64,000 bases of DNA from Diaphorobacter nitroreducens (GCA_003755025.1 RJVL01000003.1:124001-188000), one strand, 5' to 3'; shown: positions 7,632 to 16,297, numbered from the stretch's first letter. The notes: a model not told the origin generated them from the sequence alone. Program-made: numbers and translations.

Positions 7632-8488
7632 GCGTATTTCTTTTCAAGCGCATCCCAGAATGGTTTGCCCACCAGCCGCTGGCGTTCGGCGAACGGGGCG
7701 ACCAGCGTGGGGTCTTCGCGCACCTCGCGCGCGTCGCGCAACTGGGCCAGCACTTTTTGCATGCCGGCCACGGCGCCTTGCAGCGCGGCGTTGGCGTACA
7801 GCACGAAGCCGTAGCCGAGCCGGCCCAGTTCGTCCGCGCCCACGATGGGCGTCTTGCCGCCGATCACCATGTTCATGAGCTGGGGCACTTGCAGGCGCTG
7901 GGGCAGGGTGCGCACTTCGTCGGCGGTGGTGACGGCCTCGACGAACAGGATGTCGGCGCCCGCCTCGGCGTACGCCTGCGCGCGCTCCACGGCGGCGTCG
8001 AAGCCGTGCACGGCGGCGGCGTCGGTGCGCGCCATGACCAGCAGGCCGTCGCGCCGCGCATCCACAGCGGCGCGGATCTTGCCCACCATCTCGCTGGTCT
8101 CGATCACGGCCTTGCCGCTGAAGTGGCCGCAGCGCTTGGGGCTCACCTGGTCTTCGAGCTGGATGCAGTCGGCGCCGGCGCGCTCCAGGGTGCGCACGGC
8201 GTGGTAGGTGTTGAGGGCGTTGCCGAAGCCCGTGTCCGCGTCCACGATCAGCGGTAGCTCCACCGCGTCGCGGATGCGGGCCGTGTGGTCGGCGATATCG
8301 GTCAGGCCCACGAAGCCCTGGTCGGGCAGGCCGAACCCCATGTTGGTGACGCCCGCGCCGGTGATGTAGAGGGCCTCGTAGCCCAGATCTTCGATGACCT
8401 TGGCCGACAGTGCGTTGAACGCGCCCGGCACGATGACGCCGCGCCGGGCTTCGGCCAGGGCCTTGAGTTGTTGCTTGGTGGACTGCAT
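7628..8488 (-). CDS. PrpB-like lyase (isocitrate lyase/PEP mutase family)
   Basis: A 286-residue (beta-alpha)8 enzyme of the ICL/PEP mutase superfamily. It shows the metal-binding DADTGFGN, the EDQ strand and the catalytic loop PKRCGHFSGK at about residues 117-126. It ends the prp operon, where 2-methylisocitrate lyase (cleaving 2-methylisocitrate to pyruvate and succinate) is expected. Canonical PrpB usually reads KRCGHR in this loop; here Phe-Ser replaces the Arg region, as in relatives that act on dimethylmalate or oxaloacetate. So the fold and lyase chemistry are clear and the exact substrate is not. AAGGAAA precedes the ATG. It is separated from prpF by 183 bases containing a strong hairpin. 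Confidence 0.85.
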   Translation of the reverse strand: MQSTKQQLKALAEARRGVIVPGAFNALSAKVIEDLGYEALYITGAGVTNMGFGLPDQGFVGLTDIADHTARIRDAVELPLIVDADTGFGNALNTYHAVRTLERAGADCIQLEDQVSPKRCGHFSGKAVIETSEMVGKIRAAVDARRDGLLVMARTDAAAVHGFDAAVERAQAYAEAGADILFVEAVTTADEVRTLPQRLQVPQLMNMVIGGKTPIVGADELGRLGYGFVLYANAALQGAVAGMQKVLAQLRDAREVREDPTLVAPFAERQRLVGKPFWDALEKKYA

Positions 8489-8671
8489 GGCTGTTTCCTT
8501 CAGGGAGGGTGCTCTGCGCGCGCATGGAACGCATTGCTGAAATCGGGTGCGCCCCCGGCCGGGGCTAGCGGCCGCGGTGCGGGGGCCTGTGCCGGCCGCG
8601 CCGCGCTGCCGCGCTGGCGGCGTCCCCCTTGCCGCGCGAAGCGTGGGAGAAGGGGGACATGACGAAGTTGC
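8489..8671 (-). other. GC-rich spacer with long hairpin between prpF and lyase gene
   Basis: No gene is seen. A 9-bp stem GTCCCCCTT (8622-8630) / AAGGGGGAC (8650-8658) encloses a 19-base loop that can pair further. There is no T run. It may stabilise or attenuate the operon transcript, or be a GC-rich intergenic repeat unit. Confidence 0.5.
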
Positions 8672-9874
8672 TCACGGGGTTGGCGGCACTCTCACCCAGC
8701 CTTCCATCAGGGTGCGGGCGCTGCGGCTCATGAGGGCCTTGGTGACGCGCCACTGGCCGTTCACCAGCGCGGCCTCGGCCCCCACGCGCAGCGTGCCCGA
8801 GGGGTGGCCGAACCGCACCGATCCCGGCACGGCGGTGCGCGGGCCCCCGCCGGCCGCCTGGTGGACCAGCGTGCCGGGGACGGCGGCAGCGGCGCCGATG
8901 GCCACGGCCGCCGTGCCCATCATGGCGTGGTGCAGCTTGCCCATGGACAGTGCGCGCACCAGCAGGTCGATGTCGGCCGCGCGCACCGCCTTGCCGCTGG
9001 AGGCGACGTAGTCCGCCGGCGGCGCGACGAAGGCGAGTTTGGGCGTGTGCTGGCGCGTGGCGGCCTCTGCCACGTCGTGGACCAGGCCCATCTTGACTGC
9101 GCCCCAGGCGCGGATGGCCTCGAAGCGGGCCAGGGCCGCGGCATCGCCATTGATCGCGTCCTGCAGCTCGGTGCCGGTGCAGCCGACGTCCCTGGCGTTC
9201 AGGAAGATGGTCGGGATGCCCGCGTTGATGAGCGTGGCCTGCAAGCGGCCCACGCCTGGCACGTCCAGCGTATCGACCAGCTGTCCGGTGGGGAACAGGG
9301 CACGGCCGCCGCCTTCGCCTCCTTCACCGCCATCGGCGGGGTCGAGGAATTCGAGCAACACCTCGGCGGCGGGGAAGGCCACGCCGTCCAGCGCAAAGTC
9401 GCCCGTCTCCTGCACCTGGCCACCTGCGACGGGTACGTGGGCCACGATGGTCTTGCCGATGTTGGCCTGCCAGATGCGCACGGTGCACACGCCGTCGTGC
9501 GGAATGCGCCCGGGCGCGACCAGGCCGCTGGCGATGGCGAACGGCCCCACGGCGGCCGACAGGTTGCCGCAGTTGCCGCTCCAGTCCACGAAGGGGCTGT
9601 CGATGGCGACCTGGCCGAACAGATAGTCCACGTCATGCCCGGGCCGGGTGGAGGGTGAGACGATCACCGCCTTGGACGTGGACGAGGTGGCGCCGCCCAT
9701 GCCGTCGATCTGTTTGCCGTAGGGGTCGGGGCTGCCGGTCACGCGCAGTAGCAGCGCGTCGCGCGCTGCGCCGGGCTGCTGCGCCGCCGCGGGCAAATCC
9801 TGCAGGCGAAAGAACACGCCCTTGCTGGTGCCGCCGCGCAGGTAGGTGGCGGGGATCCTGATCTGTGGTGCCAT
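8672..9874 (-). CDS. prpF: 2-methylaconitate cis-trans isomerase PrpF
   Basis: A 400-residue protein of the PrpF family (diaminopimelate-epimerase-like fold). Diagnostic stretches are PATYLRGGTSKGVFF at the N-terminus, GMGGATSSTSKAVIV, and DWSGNCGNLSAAVGPFA, which carries the family's conserved Cys. PrpF isomerises the trans-2-methylaconitate made by AcnD so that hydration to 2-methylisocitrate can follow. It accompanies AcnD in genomes that lack PrpD, as here. It starts 13 bases after the acnD stop and is clearly in the same operon. Confidence 0.95.
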   Translation of the reverse strand: MAPQIRIPATYLRGGTSKGVFFRLQDLPAAAQQPGAARDALLLRVTGSPDPYGKQIDGMGGATSSTSKAVIVSPSTRPGHDVDYLFGQVAIDSPFVDWSGNCGNLSAAVGPFAIASGLVAPGRIPHDGVCTVRIWQANIGKTIVAHVPVAGGQVQETGDFALDGVAFPAAEVLLEFLDPADGGEGGEGGGRALFPTGQLVDTLDVPGVGRLQATLINAGIPTIFLNARDVGCTGTELQDAINGDAAALARFEAIRAWGAVKMGLVHDVAEAATRQHTPKLAFVAPPADYVASSGKAVRAADIDLLVRALSMGKLHHAMMGTAAVAIGAAAAVPGTLVHQAAGGGPRTAVPGSVRFGHPSGTLRVGAEAALVNGQWRVTKALMSRSARTLMEGWVRVPPTP

Positions 9875-9885
9875 GTTTGCTCTTG

Positions 9886-9931
9886 TTTCAATAGCTGGTT
9901 GCGCTTGTCAGACGGGCGCTGGAGGCTGATT
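9886..9931 (+). repeat. dispersed palindromic repeat, copy B, overlapping acnD 3' end
   Basis: Contains CAATAGCTGGTTGCGCTTG, then GGGCGCTGGAGG and CTGATT. On the minus strand it encodes the last 14 residues of AcnD (ending RLTSATSY) and its stop codon. Confidence 0.75.
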
Positions 9932-12560
9932 GGGCCAGGAAGTCCTGGGCGAAGCGCTGCAGCACGCCCCCCGCTTCATAGACCGAGACTTCCTCGGCCG
10001 TGTCCAGCCGGCAGGTGACGGGCACCTGCTGCGTCTCGCCCTGCGCGCGGCGGATGACAAGGATGACGGTGGCGCGCGGCGTGAGGGCACCGGCCACGTC
10101 GTAGGTTTCGGTGCCGTCCAACTGCAGCGTGTGGCGGTTGGTGCCGGGCAGGAACTCCAGCGGCAGCACCCCCATGCCGATGAGGTTGGTGCGGTGGATG
10201 CGCTCGAAGCCCTCGGCCACCACCGCCTCCACCCCCGCCAGCCGCACGCCCTTGGCGGCCCAGTCGCGGCTCGACCCCTGGCCGTAGTCGGCCCCGGCAA
10301 TGATGACCAGCGGCTGGCGGCGGTGCAGGTAGGTCTCGATGGCCTCCCACATGCGCGTCACGCGGCCCTCGGGCTCGATGCGGGCGAGCGAGCCCTTTTG
10401 CACCTGGCCGTTCACCACCGCCATCTCGTTGACGAGTTGCGGGTTGGCGAACGTGGCGCGCATGGCCGTGAGGTGGTCGCCCCGGTGCGTGGCGTAGGAG
10501 TTGAAGTCCTCCTCGGGCACGCCCATGCGGGCCAGGTATTCGCCCGCCGCGCTGGCGGGCAGGATGGCGTTGGACGGCGAGAGGTGATCGGTGGTGATGT
10601 TGTCGCCCAGCAGCGCCAGCGGGCGCATGCCCTGGAGGGTGCGCGGGTAGGCGGCCAGCGCGCCCACGCCTTCGGCGTCCCAGTAGGGCGGGCGGCGGAT
10701 GTAGGTGGACTGCGGGCGCCAGTCGTACTGCGGCGCGGCGCGCTCGCCATCGCCCTTGCGCAGGGCAAACATGGGTTGGTACACGGCGCGGAACTGTGCG
10801 GGCTTCACGGCGCGGGCGACGATGGCGTCGATCTCCTCGTCGCTGGGCCACAGGTCGTTCAGGCGGATTTCGCGGCCCTCCACCACGGCCAGCACGTCGC
10901 GCTCGATGTCGAAGCGCACCGTGCCCGCGATCGCGTAGGCCACCACCAGCGGCGGCGATGCCAGGAAGGCTTGGCTCGCATAGGGGTGGATGCGCCCGTC
11001 GAAGTTGCGGTTGCCCGAGAGCACGGCGGTGGCGTAGAGCTTGCCGTCAAGGATCTCCTGCTGGATGCGCGGGTCCAGCGCGCCGCTCATGCCGTTGCAG
11101 GTGGTGCAGGCAAAGCCCACGATGCCAAAGCCCAGCGCCTGCAGATCAGAGAGCAGGCCGGCCTCCTGCAGGTACAGCTCCACCGCCTTGGAGCCGGGCG
11201 CGAGCGAGGTCTTGACCCAGGGCTTGCGCCGCAGGCCCAGGCGGCGGGCGTTGCGCGCCAGCAGGCCGGCGGCGATCACGTTGCGCGGGTTGCTGGTGTT
11301 GGTGCAACTGGTGATGGCGGCGATGACGACGGCACCGTCGGGCAGCAGGCCCCTGGCTTCCTCGGCGCGGGCCCTCTCCAGCATGCTGGCATCGGCAATG
11401 CCGCGCTCCACCAGCGCGGTGGTGGGCAGGCGCCGGTGCGGGTTGCTGGGGCCGGCCATGTTGCGCACCACGCTGGACAGGTCGAAGTGCAGCGTGCGCT
11501 CGTACCGCACCTCGCGCAGGGTATCGGCCCACAGGCCGGCGGCTTTGGCGTAGGTTTCCACCAGCCGCACCTGGTCTTGCGCGCGGTCCGTCAGGCGCAG
11601 GTAATCGCTGGTCTGCGCGTCGATGTAGAACAGCGCGGCGGTGGCGCCGTATTCGGGGCACATGTTGCTGATGGTGGCGCGGTCGCCGATCGAGAGGCTG
11701 TCCGCGCCCTCGCCGAAGAATTCCACATAGGCGCCCACCACCTTTTGCTGGCGCAGGAACTCGGTCAGCGCCAGCGCGATGTCGGTCGCGGTAATCCCCG
11801 GCTGGCGTTTGCCGCGCAGTTGCACGCCTACGATGTCGGGCAGGCGCATCCAGCTCGCGCGGCCCAGCATCACGGCCTCGGCCTCCAGCCCGCCCACGCC
11901 CACGGCGATCACGCCCAGCGCGTCCACATGGGGGGTGTGGCTGTCGGTGCCCACGCAGGTGTCGGGAAAGGCGACCTTGCCCTGTTCATCGTCCTGCACA
12001 TGCACGACGGGCGACATTTTTTCCAGATTGATCTGGTGCATGATCCCGTTGCCCGCCGGGATGACCTGCACGTTGGCGAAGGCCTTCTTCGTCCACTCGA
12101 TGAAGTGAAAGCGGTCCTCGTTGCGGCGGTCCTCGATGGCGCGGTTCTTGGTGAACGCCTCGGGGTCATGGCCGCCGCACTCCACGGCCAGCGAGTGGTC
12201 CACGATGAGCTGTACCGGCACCACCGGGTTCACGGCGGCGGGGTCGCCGCCCTGCTGGGCGATGGCGTCGCGCAGGCCCGCCAGATCGACCAGCGCGGTC
12301 TGGCCCAGGATGTCGTGGCACACCACGCGCACGGGGTACCAGGGAAAGTCCAGGTCGTGCCGGCGTTCGATCAGCTGGCGCAGGTAGTCCGGCAACTGCG
12401 CCGGGTCGGCGCGGCGCACCAGGTTCTCGGCGTGCACGCGGGCGGTGTAAGGCAGCGTGGCCCAGGCGCCGGGGCTGAGCTGCTCGACGGCCTCGCGCGC
12501 GTCGTAGAACTGCAGCGCCGTGCCGGGCAGGGGTTTGCGGTGGGCGGTGTTCGTGGTCAT
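9888..12560 (-). CDS. acnD: Fe-S-dependent 2-methylcitrate dehydratase AcnD
   Basis: An 890-residue aconitase-superfamily enzyme that dehydrates 2-methylcitrate in the propionate-degrading methylcitrate cycle. The [4Fe-4S] ligands are visible as ITSCTNTSNP near residue 417 and FACTTCNGMSG near 482-485. The swivel domain (ILPASAAGEYLARMG, YGQGSSRDWAAKG) is complete at the C-terminus. AcnD rather than AcnA/B is supported by the neighbouring prpC and prpF. It is somewhat longer than typical AcnD because the extreme C-terminus is encoded by a copy of the dispersed repeat. A repeat pair fills the gap to prpC upstream. Confidence 0.95.
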   Translation of the reverse strand: MTTNTAHRKPLPGTALQFYDAREAVEQLSPGAWATLPYTARVHAENLVRRADPAQLPDYLRQLIERRHDLDFPWYPVRVVCHDILGQTALVDLAGLRDAIAQQGGDPAAVNPVVPVQLIVDHSLAVECGGHDPEAFTKNRAIEDRRNEDRFHFIEWTKKAFANVQVIPAGNGIMHQINLEKMSPVVHVQDDEQGKVAFPDTCVGTDSHTPHVDALGVIAVGVGGLEAEAVMLGRASWMRLPDIVGVQLRGKRQPGITATDIALALTEFLRQQKVVGAYVEFFGEGADSLSIGDRATISNMCPEYGATAALFYIDAQTSDYLRLTDRAQDQVRLVETYAKAAGLWADTLREVRYERTLHFDLSSVVRNMAGPSNPHRRLPTTALVERGIADASMLERARAEEARGLLPDGAVVIAAITSCTNTSNPRNVIAAGLLARNARRLGLRRKPWVKTSLAPGSKAVELYLQEAGLLSDLQALGFGIVGFACTTCNGMSGALDPRIQQEILDGKLYATAVLSGNRNFDGRIHPYASQAFLASPPLVVAYAIAGTVRFDIERDVLAVVEGREIRLNDLWPSDEEIDAIVARAVKPAQFRAVYQPMFALRKGDGERAAPQYDWRPQSTYIRRPPYWDAEGVGALAAYPRTLQGMRPLALLGDNITTDHLSPSNAILPASAAGEYLARMGVPEEDFNSYATHRGDHLTAMRATFANPQLVNEMAVVNGQVQKGSLARIEPEGRVTRMWEAIETYLHRRQPLVIIAGADYGQGSSRDWAAKGVRLAGVEAVVAEGFERIHRTNLIGMGVLPLEFLPGTNRHTLQLDGTETYDVAGALTPRATVILVIRRAQGETQQVPVTCRLDTAEEVSVYEAGGVLQRFAQDFLAQSASSARLTSATSY

Positions 12561-12573
12561 CGTGGTGCTCTTG

Positions 12574-12665
12574 TTGTGATAGCTGCTGGCGCTTGCCTGT
12601 CAACAGATTTCATGCAAAAAGTGCTGGGAATCCAGTAACGGCAAGCGCTGCCAGCTATGGTTTTT
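12574..12665. repeat. tail-to-tail pair of the dispersed repeat between prpC and acnD
   Basis: A plus-oriented copy (TGATAGCTGCTGGCGCTTG from 12577) and a minus-oriented copy (GGCAAGCGCTGCCAGCTATGG, 12640-12660) face each other. Together they form a ~20-bp inverted repeat around a ~40-base centre. It fills almost the whole prpC-acnD gap and would form a large hairpin in the operon mRNA. Confidence 0.75.
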
Positions 12666-12666
12666 G

Positions 12667-13827
12667 TCAAACGCGTTCCTCGATGGGCACGAACTTCTGG
12701 TCGTCGGGGCCGGTGTAGTGGGCGCTGGGGCGGATGATCTTGTTGTCCGCGCGCTGCTCGATCACGTGCGCCGCCCAGCCGCTGGTGCGGGCAATGACGA
12801 ACAGCGGCGTGAACATGGCGGTGGGCACCTGCATCATGTGGTAGCTCACGGCGCTGAACCAGTCCAGGTTGGGGAACATCTGCTTTTCCTGCCACATCAC
12901 GCGCTCCAGCCGCTCGGCGATGTCGTACATCTTGGTCGAGCCGGCGGCATCCGACAGGCGCTTGGCCACGGCCTTGATGACCCCGTTGCGCGGGTCGCTC
13001 ACGGTGTAGACCGGGTGGCCGAAGCCGATCACCACCTCCTTGGCCTGCACGCGGCGGCGGATGTCGGCCTCGGCCGCATCGGGCGTGTCGTAGCGCTTCT
13101 GGATCTCGAAGGCCACTTCGTTCGCGCCGCCGTGCTTGGGCCCGCGCAACGCACCGATGGCGCCGGCGATGCAGGAGTACAGGTCGCTGCCCGTGCCGGC
13201 GATCACGCGCGCGGCGAAGGTGCTGGCGTTGAACTCGTGCTCGGCATACAGGTTCAGCGACGTGTGCATGGCGCGCACCCAGCCGTCCGAGGGCTTGTCG
13301 CCGTGCAGCAGGTGCAGGAAATGCCCGCCGATGGAGTCGTCCTGTGTCTCCACCGCGATGCGCCGGCCCGAGTTGCTGAAGTGGTACCAGTACAGCAGCA
13401 TGCTGCCCAGCGATGCCAGCAGCCGGTCCGCGATGTCGCGGCTGCCGGCCAGGCTGTGGTCGTCTTTCTCGGGCAGGGCGCAGCCCAGGGCGGATACGCC
13501 GGTGCGCATCACGTCCATGGGGTGGCTGGCCGCGGGCAGTTGCTCCAGAGCGGCCTTCACGCTGCCGGGCAGGCCGCGCAGCGCACGCAGCCGGGCCTTG
13601 TAGGCGCGCAGTTCGGCGCGCGTGGGCAGCTTGCCGTGCACCAGCAGGTGGGCGATCTCCTCGAACTCGCAGACCTCGGCGATGTCCAGGATGTCGTAGC
13701 CGCGGTAGTGCAGATCGTTGCCGCTCCTGCCCACGGTGCACAGCGCGGTGTTGCCGGCGGCCACGCCCGAGAGGGCGACGGATTTCTTGGCCCGCGGGAG
13801 GGCGGTTGCGGTGTCGGTGGTGCTCAT
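12667..13827 (-). CDS. prpC: 2-methylcitrate synthase PrpC
   Basis: A 386-residue citrate-synthase-family enzyme that condenses propionyl-CoA with oxaloacetate to 2-methylcitrate. Family motifs are [22 protein letters not shown] at the N-terminus, GPKHGGANE (active-site His), [14 protein letters not shown] (second His) and a conserved Asp/Arg tail. The ATG at 13827 has AGGAGA eight bases upstream. It overlaps the stop of the thioesterase gene by four bases (ATGA), so the two are coupled. Length and the GHPVYT-x-DPR form favour PrpC over GltA. Confidence 0.95.
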   Translation of the reverse strand: MSTTDTATALPRAKKSVALSGVAAGNTALCTVGRSGNDLHYRGYDILDIAEVCEFEEIAHLLVHGKLPTRAELRAYKARLRALRGLPGSVKAALEQLPAASHPMDVMRTGVSALGCALPEKDDHSLAGSRDIADRLLASLGSMLLYWYHFSNSGRRIAVETQDDSIGGHFLHLLHGDKPSDGWVRAMHTSLNLYAEHEFNASTFAARVIAGTGSDLYSCIAGAIGALRGPKHGGANEVAFEIQKRYDTPDAAEADIRRRVQAKEVVIGFGHPVYTVSDPRNGVIKAVAKRLSDAAGSTKMYDIAERLERVMWQEKQMFPNLDWFSAVSYHMMQVPTAMFTPLFVIARTSGWAAHVIEQRADNKIIRPSAHYTGPDDQKFVPIEERV

Positions 13828-14240
13828 GGAGTCTCCTGTCGGAAGGGGTGTGGCGGGGTGTTCAGGTAGGTATGCGCGATGGCCGTGGGCCGCCCGTGGG
13901 CGTTCACGGCCACCATCTCGAAGACGCCTTGCAGGGCCAGCTCGTCGGGGCAGCCCGGTGCCTGGGCCAGGCCGTGCACGCACACGGTGAGCGAGCTGCG
14001 CCCCACGCGGCTGACCCAGGCGCGCAGCGCCAGCGCCCGCCCCACGGGCACGGGGGCGCAGAACTGCACGCCGGTGACGGCGGCCATCACCACGTCGCAG
14101 CCGGCGGTGTCGCGCGCGGCCAGGAAGGCGGCGCGCGCCATGCGCTCCAGCCCCTGGCCGGCGAACAGCGTGCCGTGGTGGTTGGCATGGGCGGGGAAGA
14201 CCATGTCGCGGGTTTCGAGGGTGCCTGCGGGGCTTGTCAT
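13824..14240 (-). CDS. hotdog-fold acyl-CoA thioesterase (YciA-like)
   Basis: A 138-residue single hotdog domain with the signature [35 protein letters not shown]. That pattern is typical of YciA/BFIT-type acyl-CoA hydrolases, with the catalytic Asp or Asn region in [10 protein letters not shown]. It is the first gene of the prp operon and is translationally coupled to prpC. A role in relieving propionyl-CoA or methylcitryl-CoA build-up, or in keeping free CoA available, is inferred from that position. The ATG at 14240 gives MTSPAG; an upstream ATG at 14258 would add six residues. Confidence 0.85.
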   Translation of the reverse strand: MTSPAGTLETRDMVFPAHANHHGTLFAGQGLERMARAAFLAARDTAGCDVVMAAVTGVQFCAPVPVGRALALRAWVSRVGRSSLTVCVHGLAQAPGCPDELALQGVFEMVAVNAHGRPTAIAHTYLNTPPHPFRQETP

Positions 14241-14341
14241 GCTTCGCAATCTACGCACAATGGATGCCCCCCGTAAGCCCTGAATTGGCGAACGATTGCG
14301 AAGGCTTGCGGGGTGTTTTGCAAAGTTTGCGAAAGATTGGA
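14241..14341. promoter_or_regulatory. divergent prp operon/regulator operator array
   Basis: Four copies of a TTTGC(A/G)AA-like octamer lie in 101 bp: TTCGCAAT 14243-14250 (inverted), ATTGCGAA 14295-14302, TTTGCAAA 14317-14324 (perfect palindrome) and TTTGCGAA 14326-14333. The last two read on the minus strand as GCAAACTTTGCAAA, which closely resembles the RamB-type AACTTTGCAAA motif as I recall it from Actinobacteria. They are the likely binding sites of the divergently encoded ScfR/PrpR-family regulator. Confidence 0.6.
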
Positions 14342-15814
14342 ATGAAAAAAACCTTCATGGGTGTGCGCTTGCGCCGCCTGCGCGAGGAGAGGGGCCTGAC
14401 CCAGGTGGCGCTGGCGCGGGCGCTGGAGATTTCCGCCAGCTACCTGAACCAGATCGAGCAGAACCAGCGCCCGCTGACGGTGCCGGTGCTGCTCAAGATC
14501 AACGCCGTGTTCGGCGTGGACGTGCAGCACTTTTCTGAGGGCGACGAGGCGCGCCTGATCGCCGGCCTGCGCGACGTGCTGGCCGATCTGCCGCCCGGCG
14601 CGCCGGCCGATGCCGTCTCGCTGGCCGAGGTGCGCGAACTGGCCGCCAACATGCCCGCCGTGGCGCGCGTGCTGCTGGCGCTGCACCGCGGCCGCGCCGA
14701 GGCGCGCGAGCGCCTGGAGGCGCTGGCCGCGCACTACGGCGACGAGCGCGGCGGCGCGGCCAGCACGGCGCAGACCCCGCCCATGGCGTATGAGGAGGTG
14801 CGCGACTTCTTCTTCGCGCGCCACAACCACATCGCCGAGCTGGATGACGCTGCCGAGCACCTGGCCGCCCAGTGGCGGCTGGTGCCTGGCGCGGCCGGCG
14901 CCGCGCTGCAGGCGCGGCTGGAGCAGGCCCACGGTGTGCGTGTCGCGCTGCTGCAGGGCGGCGACGGCGATGAGGCAGGCGAGGGCGCCGCCGTGCAGCG
15001 GCGCTTCGATGCCGCCGCACGCGTGCTGTACCTGTCGCCCACGCTGCAGGGCGCGCAGCGCGCTTTCCAGATGGCGACGCAACTGGCCTTTCTGGAAGTG
15101 CCGCACCTGCTGCAGCACAGCGTGCAGGGAGCGGCGCTGTCGGGCGAGGCGGCGCGCACGCTGGCGCGCATCGGCCTGGCCAACTACTTAGCGGGCGCGC
15201 TGCTGCTGCCCTACGGCGCCTTCTTGCGGACGGCCGAGGCGCTGCACTACGACATCGAGCGCCTGGGCCAGCACTGGGGCGTGGGCTTCGAGACGGTGTG
15301 CCACCGCCTGTCCACCCTGCAGCGCCCCGGCGCGCGCGGCGTGCCGTTCTTCTTCATCCGCGTGGACCGGGCGGGCAACATCAGCAAGCGCCAGTCGGCC
15401 ACGCACTTTCACTTCAGCAAGATCGGCGGCACCTGCCCGCTGTGGAACGTGTACGAGGCCTTTGCCCAGCCCGGGCGCATCGTGCGGCAGCTGGCGCGCA
15501 TGCCCGACGGGCGCGTGTACCTGTGGATCGCGCGCACCGTCACGCGCAGCACCGGCGGTTGGGGCGCGCCGGGCAAGACCTTCTCGGTGGCGCTGGGCTG
15601 CGACGTGCAGCACGCGGGCCAACTGGTCTATGCGCGCGGGCTGGACCTGGCCGACCCCGAGGCGCCGGTGCCCATCGGCATGGGCTGCAAGGTGTGCGAG
15701 CGCACCGCGTGCCCGCAGCGCGCGTTTCCGCCGGTGGGCCGGCCGCTGGAGGTGAACGAGGATATGGCGGGCTTTACGCCGTACCGGGTCAGCGGGGCGG
15801 CCAAGGGCGCCTGA
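14342..15814 (+). CDS. short-chain fatty acyl-CoA regulator (ScfR/RamB/PrpR family)
   Basis: A 490-residue regulator. Residues 5-65 are an XRE helix-turn-helix (GVRLRRLREERGLTQVALARALEISASYLNQIEQNQRPL). The middle is an IrrE-like region without the HExxH metalloprotease motif. The C-terminal DUF2083 domain ends in a Cys cluster, GMGCKVCERTACPQR (about residues 448-460). In Mycobacterium tuberculosis PrpR this domain binds short-chain acyl-CoAs and an iron-sulfur cluster and controls the methylcitrate cycle. Divergence from the prp operon supports the same job here. The ATG at 14342 gives the canonical N-terminus; the reading frame is open to 14234 but that part overlaps the operator array. 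Confidence 0.9.
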   Translation: MKKTFMGVRLRRLREERGLTQVALARALEISASYLNQIEQNQRPLTVPVLLKINAVFGVDVQHFSEGDEARLIAGLRDVLADLPPGAPADAVSLAEVRELAANMPAVARVLLALHRGRAEARERLEALAAHYGDERGGAASTAQTPPMAYEEVRDFFFARHNHIAELDDAAEHLAAQWRLVPGAAGAALQARLEQAHGVRVALLQGGDGDEAGEGAAVQRRFDAAARVLYLSPTLQGAQRAFQMATQLAFLEVPHLLQHSVQGAALSGEAARTLARIGLANYLAGALLLPYGAFLRTAEALHYDIERLGQHWGVGFETVCHRLSTLQRPGARGVPFFFIRVDRAGNISKRQSATHFHFSKIGGTCPLWNVYEAFAQPGRIVRQLARMPDGRVYLWIARTVTRSTGGWGAPGKTFSVALGCDVQHAGQLVYARGLDLADPEAPVPIGMGCKVCERTACPQRAFPPVGRPLEVNEDMAGFTPYRVSGAAKGA

Positions 15815-15950
15815 CAGCGCGGAAGCAGGCGCCGGCACAACGCCGTCAGGCCGGCTGTGTCCTACACCGTGATGCGCCCCTGGCGAACCGCCCCGCCGCA
15901 GCGGGCGTGTCTACCATGCGTGCATCTTTTTTCGGCAAACGAGGTGGGAT

Positions 15951-16253
15951 GTGAGCCATTGGTACACGCTGCAACTGGGCAACGAACAACAGGCCTTCGA
16001 GCCCCTGCGGCAGATTCAACAGGTTTTCATGGCGAGGTTCCTCATGGCGCAGCCCGGCACGGGGCGGGCGCTGTTCTCGCACTTCGATGCGGCCGAGGAC
16101 CGCGTGGTGCTGTTCTTCTCGCCCGCGGCCGCGGACATTGCCGTGCGCTTTCGCGCATCGCCGTGTGACCGGCCCGCGCAGGACCTGGTGCTGCTGGCGG
16201 GAGAGGGTGACGCATGGCATGACGCGGCGCAGGATGAACGCCTGGCGGCCTGA
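15951..16253 (+). CDS. hypothetical protein, 100 residues, GTG start
   Basis: No recognised family. The GTG follows GAGGTGGG at proper spacing; an ATG two bases earlier meets a stop at once. The sequence begins SHWYTLQLGNEQQAFEPLRQIQQVF and has alternating hydrophobic strands (RVVLFFSPAAADIAVRF), so a small alpha/beta protein is plausible. It contains no membrane segment or signal peptide. It stands alone between the ScfR-family regulator and hslR. Codon use is like the neighbours, and competing frames here have shadow-like Arg/Ala/Pro composition. Moderately confident it is translated; function unknown. Confidence 0.55.
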   Translation: MSHWYTLQLGNEQQAFEPLRQIQQVFMARFLMAQPGTGRALFSHFDAAEDRVVLFFSPAAADIAVRFRASPCDRPAQDLVLLAGEGDAWHDAAQDERLAA

Positions 16254-16256
16254 TCT

Positions 16257-16297
16257 TTGGGCATAGCGCTTTGGGCATAGCTTCGGGCATAGCGCAC
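16257..16297 (+). repeat. three tandem copies of GGGCATAGC
   Basis: The unit TTGGGCATAGC recurs three times at a 12-14 base period in the convergent gap between the small protein gene and hslR. It is a short imperfect tandem repeat with no evident function. Confidence 0.6.

Noticed and set aside
9930-12638. 902-codon open frame antisense to acnD
   Set aside because: Shadow of a clearly identified Fe-S enzyme gene, with no domain of its own.
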